Assembly (NCBI RefSeq): GCF_900104385.1
Contig: NZ_FNJA01000001.1
Location: 284,386 to 348,385, forward strand
Direction of reading: 5' to 3'
DNA length: 64,000 nt
Source: Rhodoferax sp. OV413
GTDB taxonomy: Bacteria; Pseudomonadota; Gammaproteobacteria; Burkholderiales; Burkholderiaceae_C
The notes under the pieces are model-generated. The model saw only the letters and a list, made by a program, of their open reading frames with translations. It ran no database searches and was not told where the DNA came from. The translations under genes were made by a program, and so were the position numbers. Below, one piece after another: positions 24,534 through 33,644 of the stretch (within the stretch, counting starts at the first letter, position 1; each line of letters starts with the position of its first letter).

Positions 24534-26833
24534 TGCGGCAGCCTCTCAGGAGGACGAAAAAAGGGAGACAAGGCCCACACCAAGCTCACACCGCAGGCCA
24601 TTGTGAAACCAAAAGCCTGCAGCGCTGGCGTAGAAGACAGGGCCAACAAACCAAACGACAACAGCGTGCTGGCAGCACCCAAGGCGATAGCCAACCACGC
24701 AGAGCGGTCACCCCGGTGTTCCAGCAGAAATATGCCGTAGTCCACCCCCATGCCCAGCAACAAAACCAGCGCCAGCACATTGAACAGCTGAAATGGGATG
24801 CCGCAAAAACCTTGAATCGCCAGACTCAAGCCACTGGCCAACACAGTAGGCACCCAGGCCCGCCAGGCATCGCCGCGGTAGCGCCAGAACAAAGCCAGGA
24901 ACACCACCACATAACCGCCAGCCAACAGACCGAGCATGGACACGCGGTAGCGCCCCAGCAGCGAGGACACATTGGCCGTGGTATCAACCCAGCGCACCCC
25001 GTCCAGGCCTTCGGCCAGCTGTGCCAGGTGCGGCAAAGAGGCAGCCCCTGCCACGCCCTGCAACATCACCACGCTGCTCATCTGCCCGTTCACCTCGCCC
25101 AGCCACAACGGCCGCGCCACGGCGGAAACCGGGTGCGCCAGCCAGGATGCAAGATCCAGAGCCTGCGGGGCAAAGGCAGGACGCGTAAAAGTCTCGCCCA
25201 ATTGCTGGGCCACGGTGGCTAGAACTTCATGTTCGGCCCGCGCAGTCAACGCCGCATCCGCTTGCTGCCGGGCTTGCGACGGCAGCCAATCCGATACCGC
25301 ACGCCAGCCGCCGACCAGGCCTTGCGCGGCCAATGGCTCCAAGGCTTGCTTCAGTGCTTCCTCCCGCACCAGTACCTGCTCGGCATCCTGTCCCCGCACC
25401 AGGTAAAACTGCGCCGGACTCGGCAGCGCCAGCAACGCGCCCACCTCTCGCTGGGCGTCAATCAAAGCCTTGGGTGAACCTTGCAGCTGGCGTACATCGT
25501 CGTTGGTCTGCAAACGGTTGATACCGAACACCATCAACGCCGCCATCACCAGTGCGCTAGCCCACAGCGCTGGCCGCATGCGCAGCACCGGCACATGGTC
25601 GAGACTGTAGGAGATACGCTGGGCAAAGCCGCTCATGGGCACCTGCCCCCGGTCCAGCCAGGGGAACCAGCACACCACCGTCAGAAATGCAGCCACCAGA
25701 CCGACCGAGGAAAAAACGGCCATCTGGCGCAAGCCCGGAAATGGCGCCAAGCCCAGCACCAGATAGGCCAGCACACTGGTAGTCAGCGCCAGCGCCAGCC
25801 CCGGCAGCAGGTTGCCCATCACCGCCCAACGTGCTTGGCCCTGGCGCGATTGGCGGGTCGCAAAATAATGGATGCCGAAGTCTTCGGCAACCCCGACCAG
25901 GCTGGCGCCAAACACCAGTGTCAAGAGATGCACTTTGCCAAACAGCAGTGCGGTCACCGACAGTGCTGTCGCACATCCCACCAGCAAGGACAGGGACACC
26001 AAGGCAATCGGCCGCAGGGAGCGAAACGCCAGCCAGACCAGTAGCAGCACCGCTGCCAAAGACCCCCAGCCAATCGTATTCACCTCCCGGTTAGCCTGGG
26101 CCGCAGCGGCTTCCGCATGCAGGGCAATGCCTATCGACACAATGCGCAGGTCCGGCGTCTGGACTGCAGCCGCCGCCTGCGCCAAGGTGTCGGTTATCGG
26201 TGTACTGCCATCCATGGCAAATGCCGGACCAGACAACTCATAGACCAGCACCACCCAATCCATGCCGTTTGCCGCCACCCATGGCCAGCCGTCGCGCAAG
26301 CGCGCCCGGCTCTCCCCGGCGCGTTGGGCCCACCACTGCGGCCACAAAGCCAAGGGGTCCGTCACCCAGTCGGATAGCTTCAAGCCGACCCCGGGCTGGT
26401 AGAGCCCGGCCAAGGCAGACTGGACCAGCGTGGCCGGAGGGCTGTCCGCCAATTGCGCGCGCTGGGCTGGCGTCAGTAGGCGGTCACGGTAGGGGCGGTA
26501 GAAATCCAGCACCTGCGCTAAACCTGCTGCGTCCATACCGGGCAAAGGCTTGAGTCCACCCGGCCGGGCGGCAACTGCAGCACGGTGTGCCTCGGCCGCC
26601 TGGCGCACCTGGTCCCAGTTTTTCCCGCCCAGCACCACCACGACCTGGCGCGAGGTCTGTTCCGCCAAGCGCCGCGTCGCAGCCGACACCTCCGGCGCAT
26701 GCTCGTCCTGCGGCAACAGCGTCAGCACGTCGCTATCCAGATTGGCAGCACGCCAGAAATGCCATTGGTGTGCCGCCACCAGCACCACCACCAACAGCCA
26801 GACCAGTGCCAGTGCATGCCATAAGCGCGGCAT
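24530..26833 (-). CDS. MMPL/RND-type exporter of the aryl polyene operon
   Basis: A 767-aa inner-membrane protein with about 12 transmembrane segments in two halves, each with an RND-like cluster of helices (SLAAVLLLVWLAFRSLRP with GVAEDFGIHYF in the first half, and LALVLLLGMGVDYGIFLLEHRG in the second) and two periplasmic domains. This is the arrangement of MMPL lipid exporters. It should flip or deliver the polyene lipid across the inner membrane. I prefer the ATG at 26833; a GTG at 26875 would overlap the LolA gene by 26 bp. Confidence 0.85.
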   Translation of the reverse strand: MPRLWHALALVWLLVVVLVAAHQWHFWRAANLDSDVLTLLPQDEHAPEVSAATRRLAEQTSRQVVVVLGGKNWDQVRQAAEAHRAAVAARPGGLKPLPGMDAAGLAQVLDFYRPYRDRLLTPAQRAQLADSPPATLVQSALAGLYQPGVGLKLSDWVTDPLALWPQWWAQRAGESRARLRDGWPWVAANGMDWVVLVYELSGPAFAMDGSTPITDTLAQAAAAVQTPDLRIVSIGIALHAEAAAAQANREVNTIGWGSLAAVLLLVWLAFRSLRPIALVSLSLLVGCATALSVTALLFGKVHLLTLVFGASLVGVAEDFGIHYFATRQSRQGQARWAVMGNLLPGLALALTTSVLAYLVLGLAPFPGLRQMAVFSSVGLVAAFLTVVCWFPWLDRGQVPMSGFAQRISYSLDHVPVLRMRPALWASALVMAALMVFGINRLQTNDDVRQLQGSPKALIDAQREVGALLALPSPAQFYLVRGQDAEQVLVREEALKQALEPLAAQGLVGGWRAVSDWLPSQARQQADAALTARAEHEVLATVAQQLGETFTRPAFAPQALDLASWLAHPVSAVARPLWLGEVNGQMSSVVMLQGVAGAASLPHLAQLAEGLDGVRWVDTTANVSSLLGRYRVSMLGLLAGGYVVVFLALFWRYRGDAWRAWVPTVLASGLSLAIQGFCGIPFQLFNVLALVLLLGMGVDYGIFLLEHRGDRSAWLAIALGAASTLLSFGLLALSSTPALQAFGFTMACGVSLVWALSPFFRPPERLPQ

Positions 26834-26849
26834 CCTGGCGTTGAGCGCC

Positions 26850-27470
26850 TTATTCAAACCGCACTTCCTCGTCACGGCTCAGCGCCACACCAGGCACCAT
26901 GGCGGTGAATCGAATCAGCGTGCTGTCACCCTGGGCTTCGGCCATTTTGATACTGCGGACAAACTGGTCGCCTTCGATATCCACCTGGGTAAACACCTGC
27001 AAAAGCGCTGCCTCCCGCGGCACCAGCCGCAACCGCCAGGCGTCTTTGCCCAATAGCTCCCCGTCCACGCTGAAGCGCGCCGACAGCGCCGCCACATCGC
27101 CGCGCAACAACGCAAACATCACGCTGTTGACCACGCGCAAGCCCGGCTCGTCCCGGGTATTGAGCTGTGCGCTGATCTGGCCATCGGCCTGGCGCGCCAC
27201 CAGGCGCTCCTGGGTTACCACCAAGGTCGAGGCAAAAGGCTCGCGGGTCAACCACTGCACGCCTTTGCCACGCGCCACCAAAAACTGGCCGCGCGAGACC
27301 AGGGGTTTCTTGAACCCCTTGAGAGTCTTGGACTGCTCGAACTCGCCGCGGAGCAGCTCGGTGTCCTGCAAACGCTGACGCACCTGGGCCGCTATGTCGG
27401 CCGCAACCGCTGCAGGTATCCAGGGCAAGGCTCCCAACCCGGCTAATGCCAATAGCTGCCGCCTCAGCAT
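26850..27470 (-). CDS. LolA-like outer-membrane lipoprotein carrier of the aryl polyene operon
   Basis: A 206-aa periplasmic protein with a signal peptide (MLRRQLLALAGLGALPWIPA, cleavage after AVA) and a LolA/LolB half-barrel: RGEFEQSKTLKGFKKPLVSRG followed by alternating beta strands. It probably shuttles the lipid product through the periplasm. The start ATG at 27470 lies within the end of the thioesterase gene. In the Ape nomenclature it corresponds by position to ApeL. Confidence 0.82.
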   Translation of the reverse strand: MLRRQLLALAGLGALPWIPAAVAADIAAQVRQRLQDTELLRGEFEQSKTLKGFKKPLVSRGQFLVARGKGVQWLTREPFASTLVVTQERLVARQADGQISAQLNTRDEPGLRVVNSVMFALLRGDVAALSARFSVDGELLGKDAWRLRLVPREAALLQVFTQVDIEGDQFVRSIKMAEAQGDSTLIRFTAMVPGVALSRDEEVRFE

Positions 27471-27880
27471 GGTGGCACCCCCAGCCGCTCCCAGAGCACC
27501 GGAGGACACACGTACTGCATTTGCTGGCTGGCCATATCCACCGCCACCTGGATGGTGTAAGCCGAGGTGAGCTTGCTGCCGGTCTGCACATCGCGGATCA
27601 GGTAATTGATCTTCAAGCGGCTCTCCCACTCCACAATTTCACAACGCACGGCAATCCGCTGGCCAAAGGAGGCCGGGCGCACGTACTTCAGACGCATATC
27701 GACGATAGGCCAGGCGTACCCAGAGGCCCGCATCTGCGGGTAGTCGTAGTCCATGCGTGCCAGCAAGGCACAGCGGGCAATTTCCATGTACTTGACGTAG
27801 TGGCCGTGCCAGACAATTTCCATGACGTCCATGTCATGGAATGCCGGCACCAATTCAATCTCGTGTACCCATTCCGCCAT
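27464..27880 (-). CDS. apeK: Acyl-CoA/ACP thioesterase, 4HBT family
   Basis: A 138-aa hotdog thioesterase of the YbgC/4HBT group. The active-site segment is FHDMDVMEIVWHGHYVKYME, with Asp as general base and the usual HG-YxxY turn. It should release or edit the polyene chain from the ACP. It starts one base after the ammonia-lyase stop. The name follows from position in the ape gene order (ApeK in the Xenorhabdus scheme). Confidence 0.82.
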   Translation of the reverse strand: MAEWVHEIELVPAFHDMDVMEIVWHGHYVKYMEIARCALLARMDYDYPQMRASGYAWPIVDMRLKYVRPASFGQRIAVRCEIVEWESRLKINYLIRDVQTGSKLTSAYTIQVAVDMASQQMQYVCPPVLWERLGVPPC

Positions 27881-27881
27881 T

Positions 27882-29435
27882 TCAGATCTCCCACACCTGG
27901 GCGCGCAAGGCTTGCAACAAGGCCTGCAGGTCTTGGTCCAGCGCACGGTCTTCGTCCACAAACGCGACGCGGCTTTCCAGATCGGCCGCGAACGCCGCCA
28001 AACCCGGGCTCAGGCTCTGCAGCGGGTCCATGCGCCCGCGCAGCGCCAGGCCCTGGCGGGCTGCAATCAGCAGGCCAGCGCAGACCTGTTCGGTCAGCTC
28101 CAGCACCCGCAGACAGTCGCGGGCGGCAATCGTGCCCATGCTGACCTTGTCCTGGTTGTGGCATTCGGTAGAACGAGAGAACACCGAAGCCGGCATGGTC
28201 TGCTTCAAGGCCTCGGCGGTCCAGGCCGAGACGCTGATCTGCAAGGCCTTGAGCCCGTGGTTAATGGCCGCACGCGGGCCGGTCGCTCCCGACAGGTTAG
28301 ACGGCAAACCGTGGTTGAAACGGGTATCGACCAGCAGGGCCAGTTGCCGGTCCAGCAGGTCCGCCACATTGGCCACCGCGGTCTTCAGGCTGTCCATCGC
28401 AAATGCGATGTGGCCGCCATAGAAGTGACCACCGTGCAGCACACGTTCGCCATCGGGGTCGATCAGTGGGTTGTCGTTGGCGCTGTTGAGCTCGTTCTCG
28501 ATCAGCGTGCGCATAAAAGGCAGGGCATCTTCGAGCACACCGATCACGTGCGGCGCACAGCGCAGGGAATAGCGGTCTTGCAAACGCTGGTCGTTGCGAG
28601 CCGGCCGGTCGCTGGCCAAGTCGGCGCGCAGGCGTGCAGCCACCGCCTGCTGTCCGGGGTGGGGCTTGAGCGCAAACAGGGTTTCATCGAAATGGTGGGC
28701 ATTGCCGGCACTGGCCACTACATTGCAAGCCGTCAAGCGCGTGGCCAAACGCGACACATAGCTGGCACGCTCAAACGCCAGGCAGGCCAGCCCGGTCATC
28801 ACGGCCGTGCCGTTCATGATGGCCAGGCCCTCCTTGGGGCGCAGGCGCAAAGGGGTGCGGCCCACCGCCTGCAAAGCCTCTGCGGCCGGCCGGCGCGCGC
28901 CATTGAACCAGACCTCGCGCTCACCGCACAGCACCGCGGCCACATAGGACAAAGGCGTGAGATCGCCACTGGCACCCACCGATCCTTCGGCCGGGATCAT
29001 GGGCAGCACATCGTGGACCAGCAACGCCTCCAGCTGCACCAGCAAATCCACGCTGACTGCCGAATAGCCTTGCGACAAAGACGCCAGCCGCGCAGCCAGC
29101 ACCGCCCGCACCTCTTCTGGAGCCAGCATCCGACCGGCACCGATACCGTGGTAGGTATACAGATGGTGCGGCAGCTCCGCCACCAGATCCAGCGGTATGT
29201 GCACCGTACAAGAGTCGCCATAGCCAGTGGTTACGCCATACACCACGCCGTCTTCGCGCAACAGCCGATCCAGAAAATCAGCGCCTTTGGCAATCCGCGC
29301 GCGAAAAGCCGGGGCCGCTGACAGCACGGGTGGCCGCTCACGCCGGGCTAAGGCACAGATGTCCTCAATGCACAAACGCGTACCGTCAAAGCAGACCGGC
29401 TCTGGCGCCGGAACAGAAATGGGGGATGACAACAT
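27882..29435 (-). CDS. MIO-dependent aromatic ammonia-lyase (HAL/PAL/TAL family)
   Basis: A 517-aa lyase that eliminates ammonia from an aromatic amino acid to give a trans-acrylic acid. The prosthetic MIO group forms from Ala155-Ser156-Gly157 (GSVGASGDLTPL), and the catalytic Tyr66 is in YGVTTGYGD. The residue pair that sets substrate choice appears to be Tyr95-His96 (LYTYHGIGAG), unlike Ser-His of typical histidine lyases. In this operon the most plausible product is 4-coumarate from tyrosine, used as polyene starter. A histidine lyase role is unlikely, since no hut genes are near. Confidence 0.87.
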   Translation of the reverse strand: MLSSPISVPAPEPVCFDGTRLCIEDICALARRERPPVLSAAPAFRARIAKGADFLDRLLREDGVVYGVTTGYGDSCTVHIPLDLVAELPHHLYTYHGIGAGRMLAPEEVRAVLAARLASLSQGYSAVSVDLLVQLEALLVHDVLPMIPAEGSVGASGDLTPLSYVAAVLCGEREVWFNGARRPAAEALQAVGRTPLRLRPKEGLAIMNGTAVMTGLACLAFERASYVSRLATRLTACNVVASAGNAHHFDETLFALKPHPGQQAVAARLRADLASDRPARNDQRLQDRYSLRCAPHVIGVLEDALPFMRTLIENELNSANDNPLIDPDGERVLHGGHFYGGHIAFAMDSLKTAVANVADLLDRQLALLVDTRFNHGLPSNLSGATGPRAAINHGLKALQISVSAWTAEALKQTMPASVFSRSTECHNQDKVSMGTIAARDCLRVLELTEQVCAGLLIAARQGLALRGRMDPLQSLSPGLAAFAADLESRVAFVDEDRALDQDLQALLQALRAQVWEI

Positions 29436-29443
29436 AGGTAAGC

Positions 29444-30403
29444 TTAAAAACGCCGGGAAGCCAGAGACGCGTCACCACGCCCCTGCGCCCAAAATGGGAA
29501 AAAATTGAACCAGTCGTACGGAGCCTGCTGCAGCAAAAGCTCCAGCTGCTGGACGAACCCTGCCGCGTATTCGGCCAAAGCCGCCTCGCGCCGCGCCCTT
29601 GGCAGAACGACCTGCTGTGCCAGACGGGCGAAGCGTAGGGTGTGAACCGCGTCTTCACGGACACAGCCCATGAAGTACAAGGGGCATTTCAGCAATGCCG
29701 ACAGCACATACGGCCCCACGGGAAACCGCGCGGCATGGCCTAGAAATAGCGCCTCCACCGTGCGCCCAGCCCCCAAGGGAACGCGATCGCCGGCAATCGC
29801 CACGAACTCCCCGCGCTCCACCCGCTCAGACAACCAGACGGCCGTGCCCGCAGACACCTCGCTGACCTGCAGCAGCTGCACGGCGCTGTGCGGATGCAGA
29901 CGCTTGAGCAGGCGGTTGAAGCGCTCGGCATGCGCCGTATGCACCAGAATATTCATTCGCAAACCGGGTAGGCGTTCAGCGAGGACCTGGCATAGCTCCA
30001 GGCAGCCCACGTGGCCGGTCACGATCACACCGCCCTGCCCCGCGGCCAAGGCTTGCAGCAGCGGTGCCTGGCCTTCGATGCGGACGCTGTCAAACGGATA
30101 GCGCCCGCCCATGGCCAGCATCTTGTCGAGCAAGGTATCGGCAAAAGACACGAAATGGCGCAAGCTGTGCCAGTGCCCAGGCGTATGTCCCACGCTGCCG
30201 TGGGACGCCTGTAGCCGCTGCAAATATTCCAGGGAGGAGCGCCGTGCCAATGCACCTGTAGCCCAGTACACCAGCACCACAGGATACAGGCACAGCACAA
30301 AGGGCACGCGTCCCAGCCAGCGGTGTATCCAGGCCAGCAGCAGCATGCCGAACACGCAGGTGTTCTCTCCCACGTTCGCCCAATGGGGCGCTGGCGCACT
30401 CAT
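29444..30403 (-). CDS. LpxL-type acyltransferase of the aryl polyene operon
   Basis: A 319-aa lipid A-type acyltransferase (HtrB/LpxL fold) with an N-terminal transmembrane segment and the VIVTGHVGCLELCQVLAERLP block holding a catalytic-like His and Glu, followed by the ERGEFVAIAGDRVP motif. It is expected to transfer the polyene acyl chain, or a fatty acyl chain, to a sugar or glycerol-phosphate acceptor. The ATG at 30403 overlaps the glycosyltransferase stop (ATGA), so the two are coupled and may work in one complex. Confidence 0.82.
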   Translation of the reverse strand: MSAPAPHWANVGENTCVFGMLLLAWIHRWLGRVPFVLCLYPVVLVYWATGALARRSSLEYLQRLQASHGSVGHTPGHWHSLRHFVSFADTLLDKMLAMGGRYPFDSVRIEGQAPLLQALAAGQGGVIVTGHVGCLELCQVLAERLPGLRMNILVHTAHAERFNRLLKRLHPHSAVQLLQVSEVSAGTAVWLSERVERGEFVAIAGDRVPLGAGRTVEALFLGHAARFPVGPYVLSALLKCPLYFMGCVREDAVHTLRFARLAQQVVLPRARREAALAEYAAGFVQQLELLLQQAPYDWFNFFPFWAQGRGDASLASRRF

Positions 30404-31146
30404 GGCTTGCGCCCCAGCTTGCGCCATAGCAGCAGTGGTGAGCGCAGCAGCATGCCGAAGAACAGCCGCGTATGCATGCGCGTGATCAATAGATTGTCCA
30501 GCCAGAGCCGGAAGTGCGAAATCCCATCCAGCGGATAGGTTACCCGGGTCGGCTGGTTCACCACCGCGACACCCCGCCAATGCAGGCGCACCAGCACGTC
30601 GGTATCAAAGTCCATGCGGTGGCCGATATCCACCTGGTCCATCAGCTGCACCACGGCCGCCAACGGATAGACCCGGAAACCACACATTGAATCGCGGATA
30701 TCCAGCGACAAGGTATTGATCCAGACCCAGATGTGGGTGGCATAACGGGCGATCAAGCGGGTCCGCGGCACCGATGCATCGAACAGCGGGCAACCGGCAA
30801 TCACCGCCAGCGGGCGCTGGGCGCTGCGCGCCAGAAATACCGGAATATCCGCGGGCTGGTGCTGGCCGTCGGCATCGATCTGCAAGGCATGGGTATAGCC
30901 CAGCGCATGGGCCCGACGCAAGCCGGCCACCATCGCCGCGCCTTTGCCCTGGTTGTGCGGCAAACGCAGCAGCAGCACCGTGTCGGCATGGCGCTGGGCC
31001 AAGGCCTGCAGCACCGCCGCGCACTCCGGCCCGCTGCCATCGTCCACCAGGATGCAGGCCAAGGCACGCGCGTGCACAGCCGCCACCATGGTGCCTATGG
31101 CCTCGCCATGGTTGTAGACGGGAATCACCGCCACCGGCTTAAACAT
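30400..31146 (-). CDS. Family 2 glycosyltransferase of the aryl polyene operon
   Basis: A 248-aa GT-A enzyme. The nucleotide-sugar motifs are VIPVYNHGEAIG at the N-terminus, LVDDGSGPECAAVL, and the DXD-like DADGQHQPADI segment, with QxxRW-region equivalents further on. It lacks obvious membrane segments until the basic C-terminus. It should glycosylate the polyene anchor or its carrier. The start ATG at 31146 overlaps the ligase gene by eight bases. It is paired with the acyltransferase downstream. Confidence 0.85.
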   Translation of the reverse strand: MFKPVAVIPVYNHGEAIGTMVAAVHARALACILVDDGSGPECAAVLQALAQRHADTVLLLRLPHNQGKGAAMVAGLRRAHALGYTHALQIDADGQHQPADIPVFLARSAQRPLAVIAGCPLFDASVPRTRLIARYATHIWVWINTLSLDIRDSMCGFRVYPLAAVVQLMDQVDIGHRMDFDTDVLVRLHWRGVAVVNQPTRVTYPLDGISHFRLWLDNLLITRMHTRLFFGMLLRSPLLLWRKLGRKP

Positions 31147-32827
31147 GCGCAGGCCCGGCAAACACGATACGGCCGCTGGAATGCATCTGCTCGCCGGAGC
31201 GGTAGGCAAATACCAAAGTCGATGCCGCGGCACGCCAGGTCAGCGCAAGAGTGATACGGTCGCCCGGCCGCACCGGGCGCTGGAATTTGAGCGTTTCCAC
31301 GCGCAAGAAATCGCCGTTGATGGGAAAACACTCGCGGCCAAACGACACCGCCCAATCCAGCTGGGCTACCCCCGGCAGCACCGGTGCCACCGGGAAATGT
31401 CCGTCGAAAACCCGCAGGTCCGCCTGGATATCCAGCACGGCACGGGCCTCGGCTGGATCGCGCTGCTGCCACTGCGCTATGGGCCGGGTCGGGCGCAGTA
31501 AATCCAATAGCAAGGCCTCGGTGGTCTTGCTCTGCGCGTTCACAGGCATCTGCGCGGGGTAGCGCCAGCGCTTAGGCAGCGCCACCGGCTCCACCACCGA
31601 GGCCAGCAGTTCACGCAGCCTCTGATTAACAGCTGGTTTGCCCAGCCGGGCCAAGGCCTCGTTGCCTTCGGGCGTAAGAACAGCCACCACGGCCAGCCGC
31701 CCCTGGTAAACCAGCGCACGCACTTCTTGCACCCAGGGTGACTGGGCCAGATGCCGCTCGATGGCCGTCAGGGAAACGCGCTTTTCCTCGATCTTGACGA
31801 TACGGTCTTCGCGCCCCAGCAACACAAACCCACCCGATGCGGTGGGCGCAATCCTGTCGGTGCTACGCCACCAGCTACTGTCGGCCAGGTTCGGAGAGCG
31901 CAACTCCAGCACCTCGTGCGCCACCCGCCATTGCACGCCCACAAAAACCTGCCAAGTATCGCCATGCTCTCTGCGCTGGCGCCAGGCAATGCCACCGGTT
32001 TCCGAGCTGCCAAAGACTTCCACTGGAGAGCAGCCCCATAGCCGCAGCGTGTCGTCCGCCGCCTGCGGCGGCAAAGGGCCACCCGAAGAAAACACCATGC
32101 GCACACCTTGGCGCGCCGCGGCCCAGTCCAGCGTCTCGGGCAAGCGGCGCAAATGGGCCGGGCTGGCAATCAGCACACTGGGCTCAGGCCCCAAGGCCTG
32201 CGCCATCTGTTCGGGGTAGACCAAACGCTCTGCCACGAAGCGCATACCACTGGCCAGCGGCCACAGGATGGCGAACAGCAGCCCGTAAATATGCTGGTGC
32301 GACACGGTGGTCAGAATATGGGCCTGCGGCTCAGAGGGCATGCGCGCGGCAAAGCTCTGGTGCAGGGTGCCGATCTCGGCCTCCAGCTGCCGCAGCGACT
32401 TGGCGATCGCCTCCGGCTCGCCGCTGGAGCCCGAGGTGTACAGCACCAACCGGGTGTTTTCCAAATCCAGCGCCTGCCGGGCGTGCGCCGCATCCACGCT
32501 GGCCGCGCACAGGCCTTGCGGCACATCGCCAGCCCAGCCATCCACCTCGGCATTCAAGCGCGCAACGCTGCCGGGCTGCACATCGCCGGGCAGGAACACC
32601 GTCTTGCCCGCGTGCCATGCGCCGTACAAGGCACAGGCGAACTGGTAGCCATCTTCAAAATACAGCGCCCAACGCAAACCTGTGCTCTGGGCAAAAACGG
32701 TTTGCCAACGCCCCACATCGGCGACGAAGTCTGCATGGCTGCGGGCTTGCCCGGCTTGCCGTGCCACTACCCGCCCATGGCGACCAGCCCCGCAAGCGAC
32801 CTCGGTCAGGGAAATGAACTCAAACAT
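31139..32827 (-). CDS. apeH: Aryl-acid ligase fused to a hotdog dehydratase (ApeH-ApeI type)
   Basis: A 562-aa two-domain protein. Residues 1 to about 425 are an acyl-adenylating ligase with P-loop YTSGSSGEP (about 130-138), the A5 block VFGSSETGGIAW, and an A8 block GREDRIVKIEEKRVSL. Residues about 450-562 are a FabA/Z-type hotdog domain with FDGHFPVAPVLPGVAQLDW. The first would load the aromatic starter acid on ACP and the second dehydrate 3-hydroxyacyl-ACP. These are usually separate genes, ApeH and ApeI. The ATG at 32827 overlaps the upstream membrane-protein gene by eight bp. Confidence 0.88.
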   Translation of the reverse strand: MFEFISLTEVACGAGRHGRVVARQAGQARSHADFVADVGRWQTVFAQSTGLRWALYFEDGYQFACALYGAWHAGKTVFLPGDVQPGSVARLNAEVDGWAGDVPQGLCAASVDAAHARQALDLENTRLVLYTSGSSGEPEAIAKSLRQLEAEIGTLHQSFAARMPSEPQAHILTTVSHQHIYGLLFAILWPLASGMRFVAERLVYPEQMAQALGPEPSVLIASPAHLRRLPETLDWAAARQGVRMVFSSGGPLPPQAADDTLRLWGCSPVEVFGSSETGGIAWRQRREHGDTWQVFVGVQWRVAHEVLELRSPNLADSSWWRSTDRIAPTASGGFVLLGREDRIVKIEEKRVSLTAIERHLAQSPWVQEVRALVYQGRLAVVAVLTPEGNEALARLGKPAVNQRLRELLASVVEPVALPKRWRYPAQMPVNAQSKTTEALLLDLLRPTRPIAQWQQRDPAEARAVLDIQADLRVFDGHFPVAPVLPGVAQLDWAVSFGRECFPINGDFLRVETLKFQRPVRPGDRITLALTWRAAASTLVFAYRSGEQMHSSGRIVFAGPAHV

Positions 32828-33392
32828 GCGCATCCTGCAGATGGCGCCAGCGCGCCTTGACCCGGCGGCGCACCAGCCATTCGCCACCAAACAACAGCCC
32901 CATCAGGCCGTAGGCCAGCAAACCGTTGTACAGCGCCCAGACCGCCGGGCTGGCCCATAGCGCGGTCAGCAACGCAACCGTGCCGTTCAACACAAAAAAT
33001 CCGCACCACAGCTTGGTCACCTGGCGCGTGTAGGCGATGGCCTGGGGCGGCAGGTCAGGCTCGGTCAGCCGGGCCAGCCGTTCAATGGCCGAAGGGGGAT
33101 AGGCCAGGCTGGCGGCAAACACGGTGCACAGCACCGCATTCACCAGCACCGGGTACAGCTTGAGCGGCAACAGCGCATTGCCCCAGATGCTGAGCAGGGC
33201 CAGGCACAAAGCGCCGGCCGCAGCCACCCACCAGAACCGTTGCCGCGTCACCAGCAGGCGCAACAGCGCCAGCGCCAGCAGCAGCAGCGCCAGCCAGCGC
33301 GGTTCAAAATGGCCGATACCAAAGTACACGGCCAGCGGATAGGCCAGAGTCAGCGCCCCCAGCAACAGCGTTTTAGGCTGGAGCGGCGTCAT
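32820..33392 (-). CDS. COG4648-type membrane protein of the aryl polyene operon
   Basis: A 190-aa protein with about five transmembrane segments (LGALTLAYPLAVYFGIG, WLALLLLALALLRLL, VAAAGALCLALLS, FVLNGTVALLTALW and LLAYGLMGLLFGG regions) and a basic C-terminal tail. It is of unknown function, but proteins of this size and topology lie at this place, between the ACPs and the ligase, in other aryl polyene clusters. It corresponds to ApeG by position. Its start overlaps the second ACP gene by 20 bp. Confidence 0.75.
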   Translation of the reverse strand: MTPLQPKTLLLGALTLAYPLAVYFGIGHFEPRWLALLLLALALLRLLVTRQRFWWVAAAGALCLALLSIWGNALLPLKLYPVLVNAVLCTVFAASLAYPPSAIERLARLTEPDLPPQAIAYTRQVTKLWCGFFVLNGTVALLTALWASPAVWALYNGLLAYGLMGLLFGGEWLVRRRVKARWRHLQDAHV

Positions 33393-33630
33393 TCACAAGG
33401 CCGTGCAAGGCATCGACGATGTCTTGTACGGTCCGCACCGATTTGAATGCCTCGGGCTGCAGACGTTTGCCCACCAGGGGCTTCAACTGGACGATCAGAT
33501 CCACGGCGTCAATGCTGTCGATGTCCAGGTCGTCATAAAGCCGGGAGGTGGGCGTGACCCGGTCTGGCTCTATGTCAAAAGCGTCTTTCAGGATGCTCCG
33601 GATGCGTTCAAAAATTTCGTCTTTGGTCAT
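33373..33630 (-). CDS. apeF: Acyl carrier protein (ApeF-type)
   Basis: An 85-aa acyl carrier protein. The phosphopantetheine serine is Ser39 in DLDIDSIDAVDL. The start is the ATG at 33630; a TTG at 33648 would add six residues but is less likely. It is acidic and helical like all ACPs. In the Xenorhabdus system two ACPs are used, one for the starter and one for chain extension. It should be activated by the PPTase at 19219. Confidence 0.88.
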   Translation of the reverse strand: MTKDEIFERIRSILKDAFDIEPDRVTPTSRLYDDLDIDSIDAVDLIVQLKPLVGKRLQPEAFKSVRTVQDIVDALHGLVNDAAPA

Positions 33631-33644
33631 AGCGTTCTTCAATT

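Noticed and set aside
27882-29435. Histidine ammonia-lyase hutH
   Set aside because: No urocanase, imidazolonepropionase or HutC neighbours; embedded in a pigment operon and lacks the Ser-His pair.
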